Below, piece after piece: positions 41,799 through 49,280 of a stretch of DNA of 64,000 nucleotides (position 1 is its first letter; each line of letters opens with the position of its first letter). The stretch spans positions 230,993 through 294,992 of the forward strand of contig JAGVZE010000007.1 in assembly GCA_018302815.1 (NCBI GenBank), written 5' to 3'. Made by a program: the position numbers and the translations under genes. This DNA comes from Candidatus Woesearchaeota archaeon (GTDB taxonomy: Archaea; Nanobdellota; Nanobdellia; Woesearchaeales; ARS49). Under the pieces are notes generated by a model. It was not told where the DNA came from, did not search any database, and saw nothing but the letters and a program-made list of their open reading frames with translations.

Positions 41799-42143
41799 TC
41801 ACCTTTTGAATCGTTCATTGAAATAAGAGAGCGCGTTATCTCCGAACGTGTCTATCAATTTATTCACCGCGCTCTCGACAACAGATTTCTCGAAAGCTTT
41901 GCGGTCATGAACAGGAGTGTAGATGTATCTTGCGCCGCCACGCGCAGTCTCGATTGTCCTTGTCACAATCTGTTTGTCAAAAAGCCTATCCAAAATCACC
42001 GCGACAGAACTTAGCGCCACCTTTTTCTTAAGCTTAGAATGTATCTCACGCACACGCATGCTCTTTGCCGGCCAAAGCACCTGAAGAACTTCCTGCTCCA
42101 ACGGGCTTAGCAATGAATCAAAATCAGTTACAGTCTCTTTCAT
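41799..42143 (-). CDS. BlaI/MecI/CopY-family repressor
   Basis: A 114-residue winged-helix protein with LSPLEQEVLQVLWPAKSMRVREIHSKLKKKVALSSVAVILDRLFDKQIVTRTIE, matching the BlaI pattern, and a C-terminal dimerisation helix (FEKSVVESAVNKLIDTF). A dyad CTTGT-N8-ACAAG sits between its promoter and that of the divergent lipoprotein/ccdA operon, so it may control both. In bacteria such repressors answer to cell-wall damage or copper. Confidence 0.88.
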   Translation of the reverse strand: MKETVTDFDSLLSPLEQEVLQVLWPAKSMRVREIHSKLKKKVALSSVAVILDRLFDKQIVTRTIETARGGARYIYTPVHDRKAFEKSVVESAVNKLIDTFGDNALSYFNERFKR

Positions 42144-42183
42144 ACAAGTTTTGTTGGCTGCAGACTATAAATAGTTTACGAAC

Positions 42184-42201
42184 CTTGTAAGGGTTCACAA
42201 G
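42184..42201. promoter_or_regulatory. Dyad CTTGT-N8-ACAAG between divergent promoters (candidate BlaI-like operator)
   Basis: The dyad lies between the TATA element of the repressor gene (CTATTTATAG on the minus strand, near 42165-42175) and that of the lipoprotein/ccdA operon (GATTTAAATAAC near 42201). The spacing and ACA/TGT core resemble BlaI-type operators. Confidence 0.5.
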
Positions 42202-42232
42202 ATTTAAATAACCGCGCGGACGAAATAACTAC

Positions 42233-42472
42233 ATGAAAAAAGCCATACTCCTTTTGCTGTTAATCGCATGCGCTCCGGATGAACTCACACAGGAACAAGC
42301 GACGTATAGAGAAAAATGCTTAAACGACGGCAATCCTTGGATGCTGATGTCAGAAGTAAAAGATGGGCAAGTCATCGGCCAAAGCTGCTATGGCTGCATG
42401 CCGAATGAACGAAACCACATCTGCGCCCAAACTGAATACGAACAATTCAAATCAGCCGCGGAGAAAGCATGA
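42233..42472 (+). CDS. Small lipoprotein with Cys pair
   Basis: A 79-residue protein with a very short leader ending in the lipobox LLLLIACAP (Cys13). The mature part contains SCYGC (CxxC) and two more Cys. It overlaps ccdA by 4 nt and is probably an extracytoplasmic redox partner. TATA GATTTAAATAAC lies about 27 nt upstream. Confidence 0.7.
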   Translation: MKKAILLLLLIACAPDELTQEQATYREKCLNDGNPWMLMSEVKDGQVIGQSCYGCMPNERNHICAQTEYEQFKSAAEKA

Positions 42473-43434
42473 AAAAATTCATCCTGCTGTTCTTAATAAT
42501 GAGCATTGGAGCTTATGCTTTAGATTTGCCTCCCGGAGTAATAAAACTGCAAGAATACCAAACTGAACTTGCGTACAGCATCACTTTTCTGATGGCATTC
42601 ATAGGCGGACTTCTAACGTTCACATCACCTTGCGGTTTTGTCGTGCTTCCAACATTTTTCTCATACGTGTTCAAAGAACGCAAACGAGCTTTAGCGATGA
42701 CTGCGCTGTTTTGCCTTGGAATGACCCTTGCCTTTGTACTCTTTGGAATCATCGCAGGACTCGTCGGCGACTTCTTCAACATCTACAAAGAATTCTTCGC
42801 AGTAATATCAGGCATACTTTTAGTGGTCTTTGGACTCATGATGATACTCAACACCGGATTTAGCCTTTTCCAGTTCAAAGTCAAGCACAAGCCGAACGGA
42901 AGCATCAGCACGTTCTTTTTAGGATTCTTCTTCGCAGTCGGATGGACGCCATGCGTAGGACCAATACTTGGAGGCGTTTTGCTGCTCGCGGCAAACACCG
43001 CGAACGCGGCTAAAGCGGCAGCGCTATTTGGCTTTTACTCGCTTGGAATCGCACTACCGCTTCTTTTTGTATCCGCGCTATCTGATAGGTATGATTTTTC
43101 CAAATGGTTCACCAGCAGACACGTTAACTTCACCATATTCAATCATAAAGTGCACACGCACCTTTACGGAATAATCGGCGGAGTATTGCTGATATTTGTC
43201 GGCATAATCATGTTTGTCTTCCAAGGAACTCGCGTATTTATGACAGAGATACCAAAGTATATACCGTGGACGATGAGCTTTTTCACTCTGGCCAATGAAC
43301 GATTAGTCGCGAACACATTTTTCACAAGCGTGACAGCGAATATTGCAGGAGCAGTCATATTAATCGCAGTGCTTCTTATCTTTTGGAGACTCCACAAAAC
43401 ATATAAACAAGAAGCGAGCAAAAGAGAACCATGA
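42469..43434 (+). CDS. ccdA: CcdA/DsbD-like transmembrane thiol reductant carrier
   Basis: A 321-residue protein with a signal peptide-like N-terminus and about eight membrane helices. The two redox cysteines are in TFTSPCGFVVLP (first membrane pair) and GWTPCVGPILGG (pseudo-symmetric repeat), as in CcdA. It passes electrons from cytosolic thioredoxin to extracytoplasmic disulfides. The neighbours include several CxxC proteins that could be its clients. Overlaps with both adjacent genes show operon structure. Confidence 0.92.
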   Translation: MKKFILLFLIMSIGAYALDLPPGVIKLQEYQTELAYSITFLMAFIGGLLTFTSPCGFVVLPTFFSYVFKERKRALAMTALFCLGMTLAFVLFGIIAGLVGDFFNIYKEFFAVISGILLVVFGLMMILNTGFSLFQFKVKHKPNGSISTFFLGFFFAVGWTPCVGPILGGVLLLAANTANAAKAAALFGFYSLGIALPLLFVSALSDRYDFSKWFTSRHVNFTIFNHKVHTHLYGIIGGVLLIFVGIIMFVFQGTRVFMTEIPKYIPWTMSFFTLANERLVANTFFTSVTANIAGAVILIAVLLIFWRLHKTYKQEASKREP

Positions 43435-44180
43435 CTGAAGAAGAGCACAGTTCGCACGCGCAGCGCGAAGCTGAAAAACAAAAACGCGAAGAAGAAAAGC
43501 GCCAGCAGCAAGAACTCGCTCAAGCAGCGCAAAGCCGCAAGAACTATTTCTGGATAGCCGCGAGCTGCCTCGCGTTCGTTTTGTTCGCTATTGTGATAAT
43601 AGTGATGATGAGAAACCAGCCTGAAATGTACACCGACCGCGAAGTCCACTGGCACGCGCTCATCGACCTTAACATCTGCGGAAAGAAAGTCGACCTTCCA
43701 TGCGAAAATCACGGCGATGGAATAGTGCACGGCCAGCAATTCTGCGGAGCCACGCTCATGCATCACCATTTCGACAATACCGCGCATATCGAGGGAGTCA
43801 TAGTTAAGAAAGAAGACATCGCACTTGGCAAGTTCTTTGACAAGATAGGAGTGCCATTCGATCGCGATAAAATACTTGACAAGAAAAACGGCGATTTGTG
43901 CGACGGACAGCCCGGCGTGCTCAAGATGTACGTCAACAACCAGCCGCGCGACGATTTCCGCGACTACATACCTTTGTCTACTCCGGACGCTCGAAGACAA
44001 GTCGTCAAATTCGTTTTCGAACCGCAAGGAGGAATGCCTGCATTGGAAACGAGCAATGCTAATGTGACTGAGACTGAAGAGAGCATTGAAACGAACGAGA
44101 CTGAACAAACCTCAAGCTCAAGATTAACGGAAAACGCGAGCACTGAGAATCTTAGCACTGAAATACTCGAAAGAGTCTAA
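43431..44180 (+). CDS. Membrane-anchored His/Cys-rich protein (HWHA motif)
   Basis: A 249-residue protein. A charged cytoplasmic N-terminus (about 40 residues rich in Glu, Lys and Gln) is followed by one transmembrane helix (about 42-62). An external domain carries VHWHALIDLNICGKKVDLPC, a GATLMHHHFDNTAHIEGVIV stretch and several Cys, and the tail is Thr/Glu/Ser-rich with NxT/S sequons. The dense His and Cys suggest metal (perhaps copper) binding; function unknown. It overlaps ccdA by 4 nt, so a link to thiol or metal handling outside the membrane is likely. Confidence 0.7.
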   Translation: MTEEEHSSHAQREAEKQKREEEKRQQQELAQAAQSRKNYFWIAASCLAFVLFAIVIIVMMRNQPEMYTDREVHWHALIDLNICGKKVDLPCENHGDGIVHGQQFCGATLMHHHFDNTAHIEGVIVKKEDIALGKFFDKIGVPFDRDKILDKKNGDLCDGQPGVLKMYVNNQPRDDFRDYIPLSTPDARRQVVKFVFEPQGGMPALETSNANVTETEESIETNETEQTSSSRLTENASTENLSTEILERV

Positions 44181-44240
44181 GCGTATTCTGCAACATATAT
44201 GACGCAAGATTTATAAAGGGAGTTCTTGGGCTTTGAGAGT

Positions 44241-44672
44241 ATGATACGAAAAAATGACATTGAAGAAAAACTTCAAAAGCTCTACTTCGGACGTTATAAC
44301 GTACACGTTGATTGCAAATCAAGACTCGCAATCCCCGTGGAATTTCGTAAAACAGTAATCGAACGCTCAGACGCTTCAATTGTCTTCCTTTCACGTGCGA
44401 AACGCAACGATGCGCCATATATCGCGGTTTATGACGCAGAACTATTCATACAAAAAAGCGAAAAATCACCCGAGCTGCTTTCAGGAGAATGCCCGAAGCT
44501 TTCATGGGACAATCAGGGAAGAATAGTATTGCCTGATTTGCTTCGAGAACACGCGCAAATCACTGATTACGCAGCAGCAGTTTTCGGAGCTCACGCATTC
44601 AACCATTTTGAGATTTGGGCAGTCAAAAACTGCGAACGCTATGGACACATATTGAAAGACCACAGCGCATAA
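44241..44672 (+). CDS. MraZ-like double SpoVT/AbrB-fold protein
   Basis: The 143-residue protein has two tandem swapped-hairpin repeats, each with the MraZ-type signature: VDCKSRLAIPVEFR near residue 25 and WDNQGRIVLPDLLREHA near 90. The end, FNHFEIWAVKNCERY, matches the MraZ ending pattern FEIW. MraZ is a bacterial DNA-binding regulator of the division/cell-wall cluster and is very unusual in archaea. The ATG at 44241 is 27 nt after TTTATAAAG. It is followed by two strong hairpins and then the Cys-rich operon, not by division genes. Confidence 0.75.
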   Translation: MIRKNDIEEKLQKLYFGRYNVHVDCKSRLAIPVEFRKTVIERSDASIVFLSRAKRNDAPYIAVYDAELFIQKSEKSPELLSGECPKLSWDNQGRIVLPDLLREHAQITDYAAAVFGAHAFNHFEIWAVKNCERYGHILKDHSA

Positions 44673-44680
44673 ACTCAAAT

Positions 44681-44723
44681 AGTAAAAGACACAAATTTTA
44701 GGATAAGAGTTGTGTCTTTTACT
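44681..44723. terminator. Perfect 14-bp inverted repeat downstream of the MraZ-like gene
   Basis: AGTAAAAGACACAA (44681-44694) and its exact complement TTGTGTCTTTTACT (44710-44723) enclose a 15-nt loop. It could terminate the MraZ-like transcript or serve as a protein-binding dyad; there is no clean T-run directly after it. Confidence 0.5.
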
Positions 44724-44772
44724 CTTTTAGAACAGGACGTAATTGTCCAACACTACTGTCTTGTTCTAAAAG
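44724..44772. promoter_or_regulatory. Second long inverted repeat upstream of the MVGGC operon
   Basis: CTTTTAGAACAGGAC (44724-44738) pairs with GTCTTGTTCTAAAAG (44758-44772) at 14 of 15 positions, with an inner GGAC/GTCC hairpin. It ends about 10 nt before the TATA element (CTTTTTATAC) of the next operon, a position suited to an operator or attenuator. Confidence 0.5.
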
Positions 44773-44827
44773 TTCACAAACTTTTTATACTCCCTTTTCA
44801 CCCGTTGTAAAGGTTAGAGGTGTTCAA

Positions 44828-45547
44828 ATGAAAGAAAAAAACGACGAAGTATTCTCGAACAACCTGGTTTGGGTCATAGGAATAGCAGCAGTGCTTGTAT
44901 TATTCAACCAAGTGATGCTCTTCCAGATAAGCAGCGCACTTGGCGCTCCGGCTCTTGGAAGCACAAGCACCAGCATCAAAACGTTCTCAAACGGAGACCT
45001 TGAATCAGTCGATGTCACACAACTAAAAAGCACTGCGCAAACAGTTGCCGCAGTAATAGACTTGTCTGATGCTAAAGACGCACAAGGAGTCATAAACGCG
45101 ATGATACCACAAGGACAGCCTGAATATTACAAGGAGCTCGGCATCAGCTATGACGACCCTGTCAAAGCATTGCAATTCTTAGCATACGAACTCTACCCGC
45201 GAATCAAACAGGACGTATCGCAAAACAACCCTGAAGTCTGGAACAGGTATTTGGCTTTGGCCACAACGCCTGTCGGCATCAGCTGTGAATACTGCTGCGG
45301 AGTAGGCCCGATAAGCATAAACGCAAAAGGCGATTTGACCTGCGGATGCAGCCACGCGCCAGCAATACACGCGGTAACGCTCTATTTAATGCAGAGCACT
45401 GATATGACTGACGCTGAAGTCTTGAGAGAGGCCATGCGATGGAAAGCCCTATGGTTCCCTAAGAACATGGTCGAAATCGGCATGAAAATCTCAGGCGGAG
45501 ACGCAAGCGTACTAAATGATGTTCCTACAATGGTAGGCGGATGCTAA
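44828..45547 (+). CDS. Membrane-anchored Cys-rich protein ending in MVGGC
   Basis: A 239-residue protein with one N-terminal transmembrane helix (about residues 13-33) and a large external domain. Conserved-looking cysteines appear in GISCEYCCGVGPISI and LTCGCSHAPAIHAVTLYLM. The C-terminus is VPTMVGGC with Cys as the very last residue. The adjacent small gene ends the same way. It starts after AGAGGTGTTCAA. The Cys and His pattern suggests metal binding. No named family is assigned. Confidence 0.7.
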   Translation: MKEKNDEVFSNNLVWVIGIAAVLVLFNQVMLFQISSALGAPALGSTSTSIKTFSNGDLESVDVTQLKSTAQTVAAVIDLSDAKDAQGVINAMIPQGQPEYYKELGISYDDPVKALQFLAYELYPRIKQDVSQNNPEVWNRYLALATTPVGISCEYCCGVGPISINAKGDLTCGCSHAPAIHAVTLYLMQSTDMTDAEVLREAMRWKALWFPKNMVEIGMKISGGDASVLNDVPTMVGGC

Positions 45548-45559
45548 GGAGGTAACAAA

Positions 45560-45766
45560 ATGAACAAAAACGTCGTAATCGCAATCGTGCTTGGCGCCCT
45601 CGTGCTAATCGCAGGAGTCCAAGCATTCCAGCTCTTCACTTTGAAGAACACGCTGGCAGAAGGACAATTCAGCACGTCAGCTCCAACACAAAGCGGAGCC
45701 ACAGCAGGAAGCCCATCGCTTCCAAGCAACCTGCAAAACCTCCCTTCAATGGTAGGAGGGTGTTGA
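45560..45766 (+). CDS. Small anchored protein ending in MVGGC
   Basis: A 68-residue protein: N-terminal transmembrane helix (VVIAIVLGALVLIAGVQAF), a Ser/Thr/Ala/Pro linker and a C-terminal PSMVGGC. It lies 12 nt after the larger MVGGC protein, with a strong AAGGAGGTAACAAA ribosome site. The codons for MVGGC differ between the two genes, so the likeness is at protein level. Confidence 0.7.
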   Translation: MNKNVVIAIVLGALVLIAGVQAFQLFTLKNTLAEGQFSTSAPTQSGATAGSPSLPSNLQNLPSMVGGC

Positions 45767-45837
45767 GTTTTTTTCCTTTTTCTTTTTTTCTTTTATAACA
45801 ATAAAGCATAAATACCACCTCAAAAGAGCGTAACACT

Positions 45838-47013
45838 ATGAAAAAGCCAAAAAACGTGAATACACTGAACACAGTCTTTGTCGTTCTTCTCTTCGCAATC
45901 CTCGCAGTCAACGTCTACTTTCTCTTTAGCGTTCCAACACCAAAAGCTCCTGAACCAGTCGATTTGAGAGAATTAAAAGTCACATTCCTTGGCTCTGACT
46001 GCGTTGACTGCATCAACGCAAGCGTCCTTGTAGACGCGCTCAAACAAGAAGCAGGGTACAATGTGACATCAGTCACTGAGTTGACGCTCGCTGAAAGCCT
46101 TGAACTTGCTGAGAAGTACAACCTGAGCAGGCTTCAAGCGATACTGATTCAAGGCGAAATAGATAACATGACTACTTTGCAAATGGGCCCTGAAAAAGCG
46201 CCTATCGTGTTCACCTTGAACCAAGACGCGCTTGTTTACGCTAATAGTCCAGCGCCATACTACGATGTCGCATCCAAACGAGTCAAAGGAAGAGTAAGCA
46301 TACTGCAAATCCTTCAAACACAATGCGAAGAATGCTTCAACCTTTCACCAGCCATAGACCAAATGCAACAGCTTGGCCTCAAAATAGTCAGCACAAGAGA
46401 TTTGGACGCGTCATCCGATGAAGCGCTTTCTTTGATATCTAAATACCATATTGACAGACTGCCGACACTAATCGTCAGCAAAGACGCACTCGAATACGCT
46501 GTATTCGCAGACGCTTGGGCAACACTTGGCAGCGAAGAAAGCGATGGGAAATTAGTGTTGCGTCTTGTGACGCCGCCGTATTATAACGTTTCAAGCAAAA
46601 AAGTCGAAGGACTTGTCGAACTCACAATAATAACCGATGATTGTGAAGGATGCTACAACGCATCTGAACTACAGCCGCTCTTCGAACAAACATTCGGAAT
46701 GTCATTTGCTTCAGTAAAAATGGTAGAAGCCAACAGCACACGCGGCAAATTGCTTGTCAAGAGACACGCTATAGAGTTGGTTCCTACTGCAGTGCTTTCC
46801 AACGACGCCCTCATTTATCCATCCGTAGTCGACTTTTGGACAAAATTGCTCGGAACACAAGAAAAAGACGGCTCGCTAGTGCTTAGAAACGTCGCAGTTC
46901 TAAAACAAGCATTCCAAAGCGACTTTAGCTACAAAAACCTGACCAGCGGAGAACTTGTAAGCACCGCGCAGGCAGTTGAAGCTGATGTGGCGCCGGCAGA
47001 AGTTGAAGAGTAA
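45838..47013 (+). CDS. Membrane-anchored protein with three thioredoxin-like CxxC domains
   Basis: A 391-residue protein. A transmembrane anchor (residues 12-32) is followed by three tandem repeats of about 115 residues, each beginning with a strand and a CxxC: CVDC near 54, CEEC near 164, CEGC near 272. Each carries a later LP/LVPT-type loop (IDRLPTLIVS, IELVPTAVLS). Such domains exchange disulfides outside the cell and could receive electrons through CcdA. Asn-X-Thr/Ser sequons follow the motifs. TATA CATAAATACC lies upstream. Confidence 0.82.
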   Translation: MKKPKNVNTLNTVFVVLLFAILAVNVYFLFSVPTPKAPEPVDLRELKVTFLGSDCVDCINASVLVDALKQEAGYNVTSVTELTLAESLELAEKYNLSRLQAILIQGEIDNMTTLQMGPEKAPIVFTLNQDALVYANSPAPYYDVASKRVKGRVSILQILQTQCEECFNLSPAIDQMQQLGLKIVSTRDLDASSDEALSLISKYHIDRLPTLIVSKDALEYAVFADAWATLGSEESDGKLVLRLVTPPYYNVSSKKVEGLVELTIITDDCEGCYNASELQPLFEQTFGMSFASVKMVEANSTRGKLLVKRHAIELVPTAVLSNDALIYPSVVDFWTKLLGTQEKDGSLVLRNVAVLKQAFQSDFSYKNLTSGELVSTAQAVEADVAPAEVEE

Positions 47014-47097
47014 TCACCGTACATTTCTTTTTTTATTAGCTTTTTTTGAGTCTTAGATAAAGGTGTGAACAATTTTCAATAAATTGCCAAAATACAA

Positions 47098-47253
47098 TCA
47101 GAATCCTTCATCGACTTCTCTTAATAAGTCGTCGGCTGCTTGGCTTGCGTCTTCAGCAACTGAAGATTTACCGCAATAAGGGCAGAGCTTGGGAGCGAAG
47201 TTTCTTGTGAACTTCCAATTGCACGATCCACAACGAAACTTTAGTTTCACCAT
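47098..47253 (-). CDS. Small zinc-ribbon protein (51 residues)
   Basis: The protein starts MVKLKFRCGSCNWKFTRNF and has a second CPYC, giving CxxC-N13-CxxC, a classic zinc ribbon. An acidic helical tail follows (QAADDLLREVDEGF). GGGTGAGT lies just before the ATG. It is a short gene in the gap between the thioredoxin-like gene and the next operon, antisense to neither. It could bind nucleic acid or protein. Confidence 0.7.
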   Translation of the reverse strand: MVKLKFRCGSCNWKFTRNFAPKLCPYCGKSSVAEDASQAADDLLREVDEGF

Positions 47254-47336
47254 ACTCACCCATGATTTTAAGTGTCATTCTTCTATTTAAATCTTCCTCA
47301 CTAAGCTTTATTAACGACGAACGCCCCCTTCACGAC

Positions 47337-47672
47337 ATGAAATTATATGTCGCGCTCTTCTTAGTCGTACTTTTAGCCGTATTCTTGACATATCTTCCAG
47401 CAATATTAGCAGTAGACTGCCCGCAGGCGAGCTATGGAACAGGTGATTTTGCCATCAACTACTACTCCTCGCCCTTATGCATCACCTGTTATGCGCAAAA
47501 AAGCACTCTGAACGAGCTTAAAACAGATGATCGGCTGACAATAACCGAGTATAACGCAGACTTTTGCCCACAAGGGCGAGCCATAAGAGGCGTTCCAGCA
47601 TTTGAAGTCAACGGAACAGTCCATTACGGCCTGCAAGAAAAAGAAACAATACTTTCTTGGGTGAGCGCGTGA
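47337..47672 (+). CDS. Anchored thioredoxin/glutaredoxin-like protein
   Basis: The 111-residue protein has an N-terminal membrane segment (LYVALFLVVLLAVFLTYL), then a small redox domain with CITC (CxxC) and a GVPAFEVNGTVHYGL loop carrying the cis-proline of the thioredoxin fold. It is the first gene of a five-gene run with overlapping ends. The ATG at 47337 is about 27 nt after CTTTATTAAC. Confidence 0.78.
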   Translation: MKLYVALFLVVLLAVFLTYLPAILAVDCPQASYGTGDFAINYYSSPLCITCYAQKSTLNELKTDDRLTITEYNADFCPQGRAIRGVPAFEVNGTVHYGLQEKETILSWVSA

Positions 47673-47896
47673 ACTGGCGAATACTGCTATTCGCTTTCAT
47701 CTTAGGAATAGTGGTAGGGTTCTCATTCATCAGGCCTCACGCGACAGGAGCTGTTGTCACTTGTTTTGCCGAGAACGAACCGTGCGTTTGCGACACAACG
47801 ACCTGCTCGTGCGGCAACCAAACACTGCCCGCAGAGTACTGCTCACAAACTTTAAATACTGAATCGGACATCCAACAAATGAAAGAGGACAGATGA
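47669..47896 (+). CDS. Small anchored Cys-rich protein
   Basis: Starts with GTG at 47669 overlapping the upstream stop (GTGA). An N-terminal transmembrane helix (ILLFAFILGIVVGFSFI) is followed by a short external part with VTCFAENEPCVCDTTTCSCG, six Cys in total before the end. Function unknown; likely extracytoplasmic metal or redox role. Confidence 0.62.
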   Translation: MNWRILLFAFILGIVVGFSFIRPHATGAVVTCFAENEPCVCDTTTCSCGNQTLPAEYCSQTLNTESDIQQMKEDR

Positions 47897-48069
47897 AAAC
47901 AGAATACATATTCTACACCGTCGGAGTGATTTTCGCTATTGCGACTATTTTGTATTTCACCTGGGAGTACCTCTTTGACCTTGCGCGCTCGCTCAAAGTA
48001 CTTGCGCTAGCACTGCTAACACTGTTCTTCTGGTTCATGGCGAACTACCTACAGGAGCGTGATATCTGA
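47893..48069 (+). CDS. Small membrane protein (58 residues)
   Basis: The protein starts MKTEYIFYTVGVIFAIATIL and has two hydrophobic helices (YTVGVIFAIATILYF and LKVLALALLTLFFWFMANYL). It overlaps both neighbours (ATGA at 47893-47896, and TGATG at 48067-48071). Tight coupling to the redox operon suggests a shared complex. No family recognised. Confidence 0.65.
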   Translation: MKTEYIFYTVGVIFAIATILYFTWEYLFDLARSLKVLALALLTLFFWFMANYLQERDI

Positions 48070-48329
48070 TGTGGGTAGAAGTCGTATTCTGGATACTCGT
48101 AGTGCCTTTGCTCATACTCTCACTAGTAGTTTACGCGCGAAGCAAAAGACTCTACAAAATAATGTACATACTGAGCGTGTTCACATACTCGATGCTAATA
48201 ATGTATCCAATCGACGCATACGACCTTGGAAGAAACGCAATACTAGGACTTTTGGCATTCTCAGCAGTTTTGATGATGCTAGTTGGCTACCACTTCCACA
48301 AAACACCGCAGAAAAAGAGGAAGCGATGA
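48069..48329 (+). CDS. Small membrane protein (86 residues)
   Basis: The protein starts MWVEVVFWILVVPLLILSLVV. Three membrane helices and a basic C-terminus (KTPQKKRKR) are seen. It overlaps the upstream stop by one base and the downstream ATG by four. Function unknown. Confidence 0.65.
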   Translation: MWVEVVFWILVVPLLILSLVVYARSKRLYKIMYILSVFTYSMLIMYPIDAYDLGRNAILGLLAFSAVLMMLVGYHFHKTPQKKRKR

Positions 48330-48934
48330 ACCGCAACCTTTTAGGCGCGCTTGTGTGTGTAGGAGTGCTGGTCGTGTTGACTTTACTATCAGCAATACCT
48401 TTCGGATTCAGCGTGGTTTCGCAAACAGTCCCATCGATTCTTTCCAGTCAAGTCATACCTGTCGTGCAAGAAGGCAAAGGATACGGACAAGCGCCAGGAC
48501 CTGTCGTTCACAGAATATTGCTAACTAACACATTCCTGCCAAGACAGTATGTCTTGCCACGAGCATACGGCTGCCTCTATAACACAGAGAACAAACAAGG
48601 ACAGTACATTAACTTGCGCTGGCAGATAAGCCAACTCGAAAGCAAAGTGTCCGACTTTTCTTCTAATGAAAACGTTGTTCAGCTTGGACGAGAAACAAGA
48701 ACAGTGGAACTCACTGTCGATCAAATGGTTCGATGGGAGCGAATGACGTATCCGCAGCCAGTTCCAGCTGATGTGACAAGGCCAGTTAAGCCAGCACCAG
48801 TAGTAGAATACCCTGAAGGATTCGACACGCTCTATTTGTGGCTGCTTGATAGGAACGCGCAGGACTTCTACCCAGAATGCTCAGCATTACAGCCAAGCGA
48901 CATGGCAAAAGCGAATAGGATAGAGATTGTTTGA
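48326..48934 (+). CDS. Membrane-anchored extracytoplasmic protein
   Basis: The protein starts MNRNLLGALVCVGVLVVLTLLSAIPFGFSV, one N-terminal transmembrane segment, and then an external domain of about 170 residues with few hydrophobic stretches. Last gene of the operon that starts at 47337. The frame runs upstream to 48059, but that part overlaps another gene and is not coding in this frame. No family recognised. Confidence 0.6.
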   Translation: MNRNLLGALVCVGVLVVLTLLSAIPFGFSVVSQTVPSILSSQVIPVVQEGKGYGQAPGPVVHRILLTNTFLPRQYVLPRAYGCLYNTENKQGQYINLRWQISQLESKVSDFSSNENVVQLGRETRTVELTVDQMVRWERMTYPQPVPADVTRPVKPAPVVEYPEGFDTLYLWLLDRNAQDFYPECSALQPSDMAKANRIEIV

Positions 48935-48947
48935 AAGAGTTATTTTT

Positions 48948-49253
48948 CTATGATAACATCTTAAATTCAATCGCAACAACGCCCAATTGTTTCTCTTCTC
49001 GCACAGAATAATACTGTTCAGTTCCCTTAGCGTCAGGGTATATTTTTGCCATATCGCTGAACGAATTGAAACTCGTTATTTTAGTGACCTGTACTGTTAT
49101 TTTAGCAGATTTATTCAATCTATTTGAAAATATCATTGTATCGCCTACTTTCACAAGTTTTCGTTTATCATCAAAAAGACGATACTCCGCAGTCTTCAAT
49201 CCTGAACGTATCTTTTGAAAAGGTAAATCATTCAATCTCATTTCGTGAATCAT
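48948..49253 (-). CDS. ASCH-domain protein
   Basis: A 101-residue protein with the ASCH/PUA-like pattern: PFQKIRSGLKTAEYRLFDDKRKLVKVGDTMIF near residues 11-42 and a beta-rich remainder (ITVQVTKITSFNSF). ASCH proteins bind or process RNA or modified nucleosides; the exact role is unknown. ATG 49241 is an alternative start nearer to the TATA element. Confidence 0.82.
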   Translation of the reverse strand: MIHEMRLNDLPFQKIRSGLKTAEYRLFDDKRKLVKVGDTMIFSNRLNKSAKITVQVTKITSFNSFSDMAKIYPDAKGTEQYYSVREEKQLGVVAIEFKMLS

Positions 49254-49280
49254 ATTTTTGGATTCAAGATGATTATATAT

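Noticed and set aside
43164..44108. Long 314-codon minus-strand frame
   Set aside because: It is antisense to ccdA and the HWHA protein, both well supported; the frame is a codon-bias shadow.
48059..48325. Long N-terminal extension of the 48326 gene
   Set aside because: That stretch overlaps the 48069 membrane gene in another frame; the ATG at 48326 precedes a clear membrane anchor.
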